A DNA stretch of 62,232 nucleotides from Bacteroidales bacterium (GCA_016293535.1 JAEDEB010000004.1:1-62232); one strand, 5' to 3'; positions 51,478 to 59,342 are shown, counted from the stretch's first letter. The notes: generated by a model from the letters alone, not told the origin. Program-made: numbers and translations.

Positions 51478-52746
51478 ATGAACATGGAAGAACTCAACAA
51501 TATCGTAACCCCAAGTGACTGGGTGGACACGAATTCAATAATCAAGGTCATAGGCGTCGGCGGAGCGGGATGCAACGCCGTGTCATATATGTACAACCAG
51601 CATATCGAGGGATGCAGTTTCATAGTCTGCAACACCGACCGTCAGGTGCTCGAAAAGAGTCCCGTCAGCGACAAGATACAGCTCGGAGAGGGACTCGGGG
51701 CCGGAACTGACCCCACCAAGGGCCGCAACTGCGCGATAGAATCTATGGAAGTGCTCAGGGACAGGATACTCAACACTGGCACGCAGATGTTATTCGTAAC
51801 CGCAGGAATGGGAGGAGGAACGGGAACAGGCGCAGCGCCTGTCGTGGCGAAGATAGCCAAGGATGCAGGCATTCTGACCGTTGCCGTCGTGACCCTGCCT
51901 TTCAAGGATGAGAAAAACGGGTCCTACGGCAAGGCCATAGACGGAATCAGGGAACTCGAGACAGTAGTGGACAGTCTTCTTGTCATCGACAACCAGAAGA
52001 TACTCGAGACCTATCCCGATCTTCTCCTGTATCAGGCTTTCCCGAAAACGGACGAGGTTCTCGCGACGGCCGTGCGCTCCATCATAGACATCATACAGAA
52101 GAACGGGCACATAAACGTGGACTTTCAGGATGTCAGGAATATGATGAAGGACAGCGGATTCGCACTGATGGGCAGCGGAGTGGGTTCAGGAGAGAACCGT
52201 CTCCACGATGCCGTGGAGAACGCAATGTCGAGTCCTCTTCTGATGGCCTTCGACCCACACACCGCCAAGCAGGCCCTCATCAACATAACCATAGGCCTCA
52301 ACGAAGAAAGCATCAAGGCCGGAGACCTTCCGAGAATCAATGAGGAAGTAGGGAAATACCTCGGGAAGGCGAACACCTTCAAGAGGGGCATAGTATATGA
52401 CAGTTCCCCGGACTTCGGAGACAAGGTTCAGGTGACCATCATTGCCACGGGAATCAAGATGAACCTGCTGGACAATGCGGTGGACTTCAACGAGGGAAGC
52501 GTGATTTTCCTTGACGACGACTACTGCTACGAGCCTTTCAGGGCGGGCGAAGAGGTGGAACTTCCGGACACGAGGACGGCAGGATGCCTGCGCGGCGGAA
52601 AAAGGAAATTCTGGTATGTAGAGAAACCGGCCCTGTGCGTGGAGCCTAAGGACAACATAGCGGCCCTCGAGAACGAAACTGCCACCAAACGCAAGTACGA
52701 AAATTTGGAAAAAGGAAAGAATACATGGAAAGAAGAACAAGAGTAA
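51478..52746 (+). CDS. ftsZ: Cell-division GTPase FtsZ
   Basis: A 422-residue tubulin-like GTPase. The N-terminal VIGVGGAGCNAV, the tubulin signature GGGTGTG at residues 112-118 and KGRNCAI are conserved; the polymerisation T7 loop region includes NVDFQDVRNMM. The tail after the GTPase domain is only about 70 residues and ends in KRKYENLEKGKNTWKEEQE; I see no IPAFLR-like peptide, the usual site for FtsA binding. The last 22 nt overlap the start of gltX. It forms the Z ring. Confidence 0.95.
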   Translation: MNMEELNNIVTPSDWVDTNSIIKVIGVGGAGCNAVSYMYNQHIEGCSFIVCNTDRQVLEKSPVSDKIQLGEGLGAGTDPTKGRNCAIESMEVLRDRILNTGTQMLFVTAGMGGGTGTGAAPVVAKIAKDAGILTVAVVTLPFKDEKNGSYGKAIDGIRELETVVDSLLVIDNQKILETYPDLLLYQAFPKTDEVLATAVRSIIDIIQKNGHINVDFQDVRNMMKDSGFALMGSGVGSGENRLHDAVENAMSSPLLMAFDPHTAKQALINITIGLNEESIKAGDLPRINEEVGKYLGKANTFKRGIVYDSSPDFGDKVQVTIIATGIKMNLLDNAVDFNEGSVIFLDDDYCYEPFRAGEEVELPDTRTAGCLRGGKRKFWYVEKPALCVEPKDNIAALENETATKRKYENLEKGKNTWKEEQE

Positions 52747-54314
52747 GGTTTGCTCCGTCCCCAACAGGACCTCTCCACATGGGAGGCGTCAGGACGGCAC
52801 TCTACAACTATCTCTACGCAAAGAAGCGCGGAGGAGACTTCATCATCAGAATTGAGGACACGGACTCGAACCGATTCGTGCCCGGGGCTGAAGAGTACAT
52901 AATAGAGGCCCTCGGGTGGTGCGGAATCATCCCGGACGAGGGAGTTGAAAACGGAAAGGTCGTCGAAAGTCCTTCAGAGCGTCATCCGCACGCCCCTTAC
53001 CGCCAGAGCCAGAGGCGCAGCATATACAGGAAATACGCCGATATGCTCGTGGAAAGCGGGAACGCCTACTACGCCTTCGACACCGCCGAGGAACTTTCCA
53101 GGGCCCGCGCCGAAGCGGAATCGCGGGGAGAGACCTTCATCTACAACCAGACCAACAGGAAAAATCTCCGCAACTCCCTCTCCATGCCGGAAAGCGAGTG
53201 GAGACCGCTGCTGGAGAGCCGCACGGACTGGACAGTGAGGTTCAGGATGCCTGAGAACACAGTAGTGGCGATGGACGACCTCATCCGCGGTCATGTGGAG
53301 ATAAACACCGACACCCTCGATGACAAAGTCCTATGGAAACGTGCCGACGAACTTCCTACCTACCACCTTGCCAATATCGTGGACGACCACCTTATGGAAA
53401 TCACCGAGGTCATACGCGGAGAGGAGTGGCTTCCTTCCCTCCCGCTGCACTATCTGCTCTACAAGGCTTTCGGATGGGAGGATACCATGCCACGTTTCGC
53501 CCACCTGCCACTGCTGCTCAAGCCTGTGGGCAATGGGAAACTCAGCAAGAGGGACGGAGACAAGATGGGCTTCCCTGTCTTCCCGCTCAACTGGAAGAAC
53601 TCCGAAGGGGAAACCTATCACGGGTACCGCGAGGACGGCTACTTCCCCGAGGCTTTCGTGAACCTGCTTGCAATGCTGGGATGGAACCCGGGCACGGAGC
53701 AGGAACTCTTCAGTATGGACGAACTTGTGGAGGCATTCTCCATAGAACACGTCAGCAAGTCCGGAGCCAAGTTCAATCCTGACAAGGCAAAATGGTTCAA
53801 CAAAGAGTACCTTCGCCGAAGAAGCGACGAGGCTCTGGCGGCGGACTTCCTCCCGATACTCAAGGAACACGGAGTGGAAGCAGACGGAGAGTTCGTAAGG
53901 AAAGTGGTGTCCCTCATCAAGGAACGCGCAACTTTCGTGAAGGATTTCTGGGACATCGCATCCTACCTCTTCGTGGCACCTTCATCATACAATGAGAAGG
54001 ATGTCACAAAATTCTGGAAGGAAGAGAACTGGACACTCGCCCTCAAGACAGCTGAATTCATCAGGAACTTTGACGGCGCATTTACGAAGGAAGCGCTGGA
54101 AGGGCCTCTTGAGGAATACATCAGAAGCAACGGCTGGCCTATGGGCAAGGTGATGAACTGCCTCAGACTCGCCCTCGCCGGGAACGCTTCAGGTCTGGGC
54201 ATTGCGGACATCGTCACCCTCATAGGGAAAGAGGAATTCTCGCGCAGGATCGATGCTGCGAATCAGTCTGCGGAAAGGAGGGATACGGCCTCTTCCGGAG
54301 AGAGTGCCTGCTGA
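52725..54314 (+). CDS. gltX: Glutamyl-tRNA synthetase
   Basis: A 529-residue class I aminoacyl-tRNA synthetase. RVRFAPSPTGPLHMGGVRTALYN holds the HIGH-type motif (PLHMGG, near residues 16-21) and KLSKRDGDK is the KMSKS motif. The anticodon-binding domain fills the C-terminal third. It charges tRNA-Glu. The ATG lies inside ftsZ, a 22-nt overlap, so translation is probably coupled to the division cluster, an uncommon link. Its 3' end overlaps truB on the other strand by 52 nt, and the last ~15 residues look poorly conserved. Confidence 0.95.
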   Translation: MERRTRVRFAPSPTGPLHMGGVRTALYNYLYAKKRGGDFIIRIEDTDSNRFVPGAEEYIIEALGWCGIIPDEGVENGKVVESPSERHPHAPYRQSQRRSIYRKYADMLVESGNAYYAFDTAEELSRARAEAESRGETFIYNQTNRKNLRNSLSMPESEWRPLLESRTDWTVRFRMPENTVVAMDDLIRGHVEINTDTLDDKVLWKRADELPTYHLANIVDDHLMEITEVIRGEEWLPSLPLHYLLYKAFGWEDTMPRFAHLPLLLKPVGNGKLSKRDGDKMGFPVFPLNWKNSEGETYHGYREDGYFPEAFVNLLAMLGWNPGTEQELFSMDELVEAFSIEHVSKSGAKFNPDKAKWFNKEYLRRRSDEALAADFLPILKEHGVEADGEFVRKVVSLIKERATFVKDFWDIASYLFVAPSSYNEKDVTKFWKEENWTLALKTAEFIRNFDGAFTKEALEGPLEEYIRSNGWPMGKVMNCLRLALAGNASGLGIADIVTLIGKEEFSRRIDAANQSAERRDTASSGESAC

Positions 54315-55099
54315 ACGGTGAAAGAGCCGGAACGGGTGCGGCGGAGAGCATTCAGATATGCACCCGTTCCCAGGGACTCGCCCAGGTCACGGGCAAAGGC
54401 ACGCACATAGGTACCCTTGCTGCAGGAAAGCCTTATCGACGCATGGGGCAGCCGGACATCGTCCTCAGCGACATTGATGCGTCCCGAGGCACCCACTGAA
54501 TCCTGAATATGGGCAATTGCGGACCCCTCGTCCGCAAAAGAAAGGAGCTCGCAGGAGTCTATCCTGATGCGGCTCGCCCTCAGTATGCCCTCAGGAATCT
54601 CCTCCCCCGCCCTGAAAGCCTTGCGGGCGATTTCGTACGCCCTCTGCCCGTCAATGTTCTTGGCACTGAAGAGAGGGGCCACCTGGTTCTGCTCTCCGAG
54701 GAAATTCAGCAGCGCATCCCTGACTCCCTGCTCCGTAACATGTTCATAAGGGAAACGGGCATCTATGTCCTTTTCCAGGTCGTACGATGGAGTGGTTGCG
54801 CCGAAACTCAGCCCGGCGACATACTCTTTGTCGTGGTTCTGCAACTCTTCCGCCATGCGGGTCGCCGGACCTATGCACACAATAAGCACCCCTGTCGCAA
54901 GCGGATCAAGGGTGCCGGCATGGCCGACTTTCAGGTTCTTCTTGCCGAAATGCCGTTTTGCCGCATACTTTATCTTGCGGACTACGTCGGCCGAAGTCCA
55001 CCTGTAGGGCTTGTCCACAACAAGTATGATCCCGTCGGGATAGTCGGAAATGCTGCGGCTCAGGACCTCAGTCCCGGCCGAAGGAACGAAGGGCTCCAT
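54263..55099 (-). CDS. truB: tRNA pseudouridine-55 synthase
   Basis: A 278-residue TruB-type pseudouridine synthase. ILVVDKPYRWTSADVVRKIK starts the enzyme; VGHAGTLDPLATGVLIV has the catalytic Asp. RLSCSKGTYVRAFARDLGESLGTGAYLNALRRT is the second family block. It forms pseudouridine 55 in the T loop of tRNAs. Its start overlaps the rpiB stop by 1 nt (TGATG). It lacks a long PUA extension. An 11-bp inverted repeat lies in its 3' part. Confidence 0.95.
   Translation of the reverse strand: MEPFVPSAGTEVLSRSISDYPDGIILVVDKPYRWTSADVVRKIKYAAKRHFGKKNLKVGHAGTLDPLATGVLIVCIGPATRMAEELQNHDKEYVAGLSFGATTPSYDLEKDIDARFPYEHVTEQGVRDALLNFLGEQNQVAPLFSAKNIDGQRAYEIARKAFRAGEEIPEGILRASRIRIDSCELLSFADEGSAIAHIQDSVGASGRINVAEDDVRLPHASIRLSCSKGTYVRAFARDLGESLGTGAYLNALRRTRSGSFTVQQALSPEEAVSLLSAD
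54329..54370. repeat. 11-bp perfect inverted repeat inside truB, just after gltX
   Basis: Arms GGAACGGGTGC (54329-54339) and GCACCCGTTCC (54360-54370) with a 20-nt loop. It starts 15 nt after the gltX stop on the plus strand. No T run follows; it might stabilise the gltX mRNA end or be chance within coding sequence. Confidence 0.4.
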
Positions 55100-55533
55100 C
55101 AGCCGCGGAAAGGAATCTTGTCGATGCGGCGCTGATGGCGTCCGCCCTCGAATTCCGCGCCAAGCCAGGTGTCAACGATGCGCAGGGCCTTTCCCAAAGG
55201 AATGAAACGCGCAGGCATAACGAGTACATTGGCATTGTTATGCTGCTTTACGAGGGCGCCTATCGTCTCGTCCCAGGCCAGTCCGGCGCGTATGCCTGGA
55301 TGGTGATTCAGAGTCATCGCCATACCGTTGCCTGTACCGCAGAGAGCGATTCCGAGGTCCACCTCGCCGGATTCGACCGCGCTCGCCAGCGGATGGGCCA
55401 CATCGGTGTAGTCCATACTTTCGTAAGTGTCAGTTCCAAAATTGACAGTTTCTATTCCCTTTTCAGCCAGATGGCTGATGATGGCAGCCTTGTAATCCAC
55501 GCCAGCGTGGTCGCTGCAGATTCCGATTTTCAT
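55099..55533 (-). CDS. rpiB: Ribose 5-phosphate isomerase B
   Basis: A 144-residue RpiB/LacAB isomerase. KIGICSDHAGVDYKAAI gives the substrate-binding DHAG; GIALCGTGNGMAMTLNH contains the catalytic Cys of the CGTG loop, and HNNANVLVMPARFI is conserved. It interconverts ribulose and ribose 5-phosphate. The ATG at 55533 is selected because it starts the conserved strand; a longer frame to 55587 covers the promoter. truB overlaps its stop. Confidence 0.95.
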   Translation of the reverse strand: MKIGICSDHAGVDYKAAIISHLAEKGIETVNFGTDTYESMDYTDVAHPLASAVESGEVDLGIALCGTGNGMAMTLNHHPGIRAGLAWDETIGALVKQHNNANVLVMPARFIPLGKALRIVDTWLGAEFEGGRHQRRIDKIPFRG

Positions 55534-55575
55534 ATTCCGTTTCAAATTAGCTAAGCCTTTCGGCCTGTCAAGTGG

Positions 55576-55583
55576 CAAAAATA
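55576..55583 (-). promoter_or_regulatory. -7 element of rpiB-truB
   Basis: TATTTTTG on the minus strand, an exact TAnnTTTG match, 42 nt before the rpiB ATG. No TTG at the expected upstream distance was identified. Confidence 0.5.
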
Positions 55584-55641
55584 ACAAATTTGCCTATATT
55601 TAGTAATCTGATAAGAATAAGTTGCTTCAGATTTGAATAAG

Positions 55642-55745
55642 ATTTCCGAGGTCAGATTTTCTTACGAAGAAGGAGCGTAGCCGTAGCTACGTGACTGATG
55701 AGGAAGGAAATATGGACCGGAAAGATATTCATAAGATGATGCAGG
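55642..55745. other. Unexplained structured intergenic segment
   Basis: This part of the 290-nt gap between rpiB and the DUF4252 operon has a perfect hairpin CGTAGC-CGTA-GCTACG at 55676-55691. On the minus strand it can be read as a 26-codon frame (55652-55732) ending ISHVATATLLLRKKI; dropping one A in the A run gives RKKSDLGNLIQI. I recall very similar stretches from other Bacteroidales intergenic regions, which suggests a repeated element, but this is from memory and not checked. No promoter or coding role is evident. Confidence 0.4.
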
Positions 55746-55823
55746 TTATTTTTTTTCAGATTACTTAGTGTAACAAAGGATTCAAAGCTGCGTCTGTATT
55801 GTGGAAACAGAAAATACAAGAAT

Positions 55824-56318
55824 ATGAAAACAAGACACATTTTCGCAGCAATGCTCTGCGCACTCACAATCTCAAGCTGCAGCTGCTCTGCAAAACGCAA
55901 CGCCGAAACTCCGGCAGCAGGTGAGGCAGCACAGGCAATGAAATCTTTCAAAGGTCAGAAGGACATCGTATGCCTGGAACTTTCCGGCCCTACCCTCGGA
56001 ATAGGAAAACTCTTTCTCAAGGAGACTCCTGCAAAGGAGGTGAGCAGGGGGATAAGGAAAATAAACATTCTCTCTGCCGAAGAAGGTAACGATGCACAGA
56101 AATCTGCGATAACCGAACGCATGGACTCGGTACTGAAGAACTACGAGCTGCTCCTGTCCGCAAACGACGGCGAGGACGCGGTGGAAATCTACAGTCTCAG
56201 CAAAGACAGTGACACTCTGCGCGAACTGGTCATATATGTAAGGGATGAGGCAACCGTAGTTGCATTGAACGGAAGCATAGCCCTGAACGACCTGTCCGCC
56301 ATTATGGAAGAGGACTGA
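55824..56318 (+). CDS. DUF4252-like lipoprotein
   Basis: A 164-residue lipoprotein: signal peptide with ISSC lipobox (about residue 19). The rest resembles DUF4252 proteins of Bacteroidota: VCLELSGPTLGIGKLFLKE, a middle helix pair, then a paired strand region (DTLRELVIYVRDEATVVALNGSIALNDLSAIME). It is related in its last 60 residues to the protein at 57217-57693. It starts an operon with an ECF sigma factor 5 nt downstream. Function of the family is unknown; a link with the sigma factor is inferred from location. Confidence 0.7.
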   Translation: MKTRHIFAAMLCALTISSCSCSAKRNAETPAAGEAAQAMKSFKGQKDIVCLELSGPTLGIGKLFLKETPAKEVSRGIRKINILSAEEGNDAQKSAITERMDSVLKNYELLLSANDGEDAVEIYSLSKDSDTLRELVIYVRDEATVVALNGSIALNDLSAIMEED

Positions 56319-56323
56319 CGCTT

Positions 56324-56806
56324 ATGACAAGGGAAGAGTTCAACAGCACCTGGATGCCGTACGCCGACACTTTCTACAAGGTGGCATTCTATCTGCTTGA
56401 ATCGGAAGCTGCCGCATCCGACGCGGTCCAGGAGGTATATCTCAAGCTCTGGACGACGCGTGAGGGGCTCGGCAAGGTGCTCAACCCTTCCGCATACGGG
56501 ACTATGATGGTACGCAACCACTGCCTCGACATCATACGCCGCGAGGGCAGCCGCAGGAGAGAAGAACTTGACGAGAACATGGCAGAAGACAGGAGCACAG
56601 ACACGGCCCTTGACTTCAAGTCGCGGCTGAAGTACGTGGAAGAAGCCATGAAGACACTCCCGGACATTCAGCAGAAAATACTCAGAATGAGGGTGTGGGA
56701 GGAGATGGAATATGACGAGATAGCCGGGGAACTGGGACTCAGCCAGGTCAATGTCAGGGTACAGTTGACCAGGGCGAGGGCAAGACTGAGAAAATTGACA
56801 AAATAA
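56324..56806 (+). CDS. ECF-family RNA polymerase sigma factor
   Basis: A 160-residue sigma-70-family factor of the extracytoplasmic function type. Region 2 covers about residues 15-80 (AASDAVQEVYLKLWTTREGL, NPSAYGTMMVRNHCLDIIRR) and region 4 about 105-158 (LPDIQQKILRMRVWEEMEYDEIAGELGLSQVNVRVQLTRARARLRK), the -35-binding helix-turn-helix. Regions 1 and 3 are absent. It lies between a DUF4252 lipoprotein and a small membrane protein that could be its anti-sigma factor. Its targets are unknown. Confidence 0.92.
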   Translation: MTREEFNSTWMPYADTFYKVAFYLLESEAAASDAVQEVYLKLWTTREGLGKVLNPSAYGTMMVRNHCLDIIRREGSRRREELDENMAEDRSTDTALDFKSRLKYVEEAMKTLPDIQQKILRMRVWEEMEYDEIAGELGLSQVNVRVQLTRARARLRKLTK

Positions 56807-56811
56807 CGCAC

Positions 56812-57204
56812 ATGAAGAGGATTGAAGACATAGAGAACATGAGCATTGCGGAGCTTCAGGAAAAAGCATCCGGGCTCGATGTGAAGGTCCCTGCAGAACT
56901 GCAGACAAGGATAGGACGGAAAATCGACGGATATCGCAGAAGAAGGGCCGCAGTTGCCGGGAATGCGGTTGCCGCCTGTCTGGTCGCCGCCCTCTTATGT
57001 TCCGTGATCACGGGGATAAGCCTTGGCAGCAGAATGGCTGCTGAACCGGCAGACAGTTTCACCGACCCGCGTCAGGCGTATGAAGAGGTGGAGAAAGCCC
57101 TCGGAATGGTTTCCATGGCACTGAACACGGGAGCCGCCTCCGCTGCGCAGAGCCGCGCGCTCTTCGAACAGGCAAGTTCAAGTGTAAACAGCATACTCAA
57201 GTAA
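56812..57204 (+). CDS. Small membrane protein, possible anti-sigma factor
   Basis: A 130-residue protein with a charged cytoplasmic N terminus of about 45 residues (KRIEDIENMSIAELQEKASGL...RIGRKIDGYRRRR), one membrane helix (AGNAVAACLVAALLCSVITGISLG, about 46-70), and a short periplasmic part predicted helical. No known anti-sigma motif (such as a zinc HxxxCxxC) was seen. Size, topology and position, 5 nt after the ECF sigma gene, are those of a membrane anti-sigma factor; that is inference. Confidence 0.6.
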   Translation: MKRIEDIENMSIAELQEKASGLDVKVPAELQTRIGRKIDGYRRRRAAVAGNAVAACLVAALLCSVITGISLGSRMAAEPADSFTDPRQAYEEVEKALGMVSMALNTGAASAAQSRALFEQASSSVNSILK

Positions 57205-57216
57205 AACAAATCAGAA

Positions 57217-57693
57217 ATGAAAAAGATAATCACAGCATTTATGCTCGCACTCGTCTGCATGACGGGATTTGCGCAGAACGCGGCCAAAGACATCTACACC
57301 CGCTACTCCGGCAAGGAAGGCGTCAGCTCTGTCTATGTGTCACCGGCAATGTTCAAACTCATCAGAAAACTCCCTGACCTTAGCGTATCCGGAGAGAATG
57401 TCAACCTCACCAACATAGTGAAGGAACTGGAAGGGCTCTATATTCTCAACACCGGTGAAGGCAGCCTGGGAAAGGCACTCTCCGAAGATGCGGAAAAGAT
57501 GATACGCAGCGGAAAGCTGGAGGTCATGATGGAAGCGAACGAAGGCGGGACCAAAACAAGGATGTATGTGGCCGAGAAGGACGGTATAGTCTCAGAGCTC
57601 GTGCTCTACACGAAAGAGCCCGGCGAAGTGACTCTCATATCCGTCTGCGGAAAGATGCGGATGGAGGACCTTGCCGGGCTGCTTGAAGACTAA
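57217..57693 (+). CDS. DUF4252-family exported protein
   Basis: A 158-residue protein with a signal peptide ending GFAQ. The mature part fits DUF4252: YSGKEGVSSVYVSPAMFKLI, LTNIVKELEGLYILNT, then VSELVLYTKEPGEVTLISVCGKMRMEDLAGLL. It lacks a lipobox, unlike the DUF4252 lipoprotein at 55824-56318. The pair flanks the ECF sigma and its possible anti-sigma, an arrangement also common around sigma genes in other Bacteroides genomes, by recall. Function unknown. Confidence 0.75.
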   Translation: MKKIITAFMLALVCMTGFAQNAAKDIYTRYSGKEGVSSVYVSPAMFKLIRKLPDLSVSGENVNLTNIVKELEGLYILNTGEGSLGKALSEDAEKMIRSGKLEVMMEANEGGTKTRMYVAEKDGIVSELVLYTKEPGEVTLISVCGKMRMEDLAGLLED

Positions 57694-57711
57694 GCTTGCT
57701 TGTCCTGGAGA

Positions 57712-59091
57712 CTACTCTGCCTGAGGAACCTGAGGAAGTTTCGCAAGCGAAGCTGCAATCTGCTCGTCGGTAGGGATGACATCTGTCATTGTGCCGTTGT
57801 TGAACTTCTCGTAAGCAACGAGATCGAAGTAACCTGTGCCGGTGAGGCCGAAGACTATGGTCTTCTCCTCGCCGGTTTCCTTGCATTTGAGAGCCTCGTC
57901 GATGGCTACGCGGATGGCGTGGCTGCTCTCAGGCGCAGGCAGAGTGCCTTCCACCCTTGCGAAGAGTTCGGCTGCTTCGAAGACTGAAGTCTGCTCAACA
58001 GCTCTGGCTTCCATATAACCGTCAGCATAGAGCTGGGAAAGTATGGTGCTCATACCGTGGAAACGGAGACCTCCCGCATGGTTTGCAGAAGGGATGAACT
58101 GGCTGCCGAGGGTATACATCTTCGCAAGCGGGCAAATCATTCCGGTATCGCAGAAATCGTATGCAAACTTGCCCCTTGTGAAACTTGGGCAGGAGGCAGG
58201 CTCTACGGCAATGATTCTGTAATCCGCCTCGCCGCGGAGCATCTCGCCCACGAACGGGCTGACAAGGCCTCCGAGGTTGGATCCACCGCCTGCACAACCT
58301 ATGATGATGTCCGGCTTGATGTCATACTTGCGAAGGGCAGCCTGGGTCTCGAGACCGATTACAGTCTGATGGAGAAGCACCTGGTTGAGAACCGATCCGA
58401 GTACATACCTGTATCCCTCGTGGGTAACCGCAGCCTCCACAGCCTCCGATATTGCGCATCCGAGACTTCCGCTAGTATCCGGGAATTCAGCCAGAAGCTT
58501 GCGTCCAACCTCCGTAGTTGTGCTCGGCGACGGGGTAACATTCGCCCCATAAGTGCGCATCACCTCGCGGCGGAAAGGCTTCTGCTCATAAGAACATTTG
58601 ACCATGAAGACGCGGCAGTCGAGACCGAAGTACGAGCAGGCCATGCTCAGGGCGGTCCCCCACTGGCCGGCTCCGGTCTCTGTAGTCACGCCCTTGAGTC
58701 CCTGCTTCTTGGCATAGTAGGCCTGGGCGATTGCAGAATTGAGCTTATGGCTTCCGGAGGTGTTGTTGCCTTCGAACTTGTAGTATATCTTGGCCGGGGT
58801 GCCGAGAGCCTTTTCAAGGAAATATGCCCTCACGAGAGGAGACGGACGGTACATCTTGTAGAAATCCAGGATTTCCTTCGGGATGTCGAAATATGGAGTG
58901 TCGTTGTCCAGTTCCTGCCTGCAGAGTTCCTCGCAGAAGATAGGGCTGAGCTCCTCGAGGGTCAGAGCTTTCCCCGTTCCCGGATTGAGAAGAGGCGCAG
59001 GCTTGTTCTTCATGTCGGAACGCACGTTGTACCAGCGGGTAGGGATTTCGTCTTCATTCAGATAAATCTTGTAGGGAATTTTCTGTTCCAT
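57712..59091 (-). CDS. trpB: Tryptophan synthase beta chain, TrpB2 type
   Basis: A 459-residue PLP enzyme of the TrpB2 class, longer than the ~400-residue TrpB1. PLP Lys116 lies in NTSGSHKLNSA; ETGAGQWGTALS and the phosphate-binding GCAGGGSNLGG follow. It has the TrpB2 N-terminal extension (PTRWYNVRSDM). No trpA is adjacent, so it probably makes tryptophan from free indole or salvages indole. Upstream is a Trp-rich leader peptide with a terminator, direct evidence that it is controlled by tryptophan. The ATG at 59091 has no nearby rival. Confidence 0.94.
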   Translation of the reverse strand: MEQKIPYKIYLNEDEIPTRWYNVRSDMKNKPAPLLNPGTGKALTLEELSPIFCEELCRQELDNDTPYFDIPKEILDFYKMYRPSPLVRAYFLEKALGTPAKIYYKFEGNNTSGSHKLNSAIAQAYYAKKQGLKGVTTETGAGQWGTALSMACSYFGLDCRVFMVKCSYEQKPFRREVMRTYGANVTPSPSTTTEVGRKLLAEFPDTSGSLGCAISEAVEAAVTHEGYRYVLGSVLNQVLLHQTVIGLETQAALRKYDIKPDIIIGCAGGGSNLGGLVSPFVGEMLRGEADYRIIAVEPASCPSFTRGKFAYDFCDTGMICPLAKMYTLGSQFIPSANHAGGLRFHGMSTILSQLYADGYMEARAVEQTSVFEAAELFARVEGTLPAPESSHAIRVAIDEALKCKETGEEKTIVFGLTGTGYFDLVAYEKFNNGTMTDVIPTDEQIAASLAKLPQVPQAE

Positions 59092-59164
59092 AGTTCGTTT
59101 ATTTAAATTGGTTTATGATAAAATTCTGTTGTCTTTCCTCGTTTGCAGGTCATCCGGGCGGCAG

Positions 59165-59203
59165 TCAAAGAAAAATGCCCCGTCGCAGTTGCGGCAGGGC
59201 ATT
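59165..59203 (-). terminator. Attenuator terminator of trpB
   Basis: On the minus strand a stem of 13 positions with one C-A mismatch (arms 59191-59203 and 59174-59186, loop of 4) is followed by TTTCTTT. It sits between the leader peptide and trpB, 74 nt before the trpB ATG. Confidence 0.85.
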
Positions 59204-59233
59204 GTGGCATATAGCATACAACGGTCTGACCTC

Positions 59234-59290
59234 CTACGACTCTCTGAGTTGTAACAGGCGCCACCACCAATTGTTGCTGTTGTATCTCAT
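59234..59290 (-). CDS. trpL: Trp leader peptide of the trpB attenuator
   Basis: An 18-codon frame, M-R-Y-N-S-N-N-W-W-W-R-L-L-Q-L-R-E-S, with three consecutive Trp codons (59261-59269). Too short to be found by standard gene calling. A consensus promoter lies upstream and an intrinsic terminator follows before trpB. Stalling of the ribosome at the Trp codons should change RNA folding: UACAAC inside the frame (59248-59253) can pair with GUUGUA (59217-59222) downstream. Known trp leaders of enterobacteria work this way; here the frame was found by reading, not by homology. No Shine-Dalgarno is visible before the ATG. Confidence 0.85.
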   Translation of the reverse strand: MRYNSNNWWWRLLQLRES

Positions 59291-59311
59291 TGTTTTTCGA
59301 TTGACCGGAGG

Positions 59312-59342
59312 CTAAGGTAGAGAGTTGATTTCAATAAAACAA
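59312..59342 (-). promoter_or_regulatory. Promoter of the trpL-trpB transcript
   Basis: On the minus strand TTG (59340-59342), a 20-nt spacer and TACCTTAG (59312-59319), one base off TAnnTTTG. It lies back to back with the rpsO promoter, 17 nt away. Confidence 0.65.

Noticed and set aside
57694..57760. Small hairpin TTCGC/GCGAA near the end of trpB as terminator of the DUF4252 operon
   Set aside because: The stem is only 5 bp and no T run follows.
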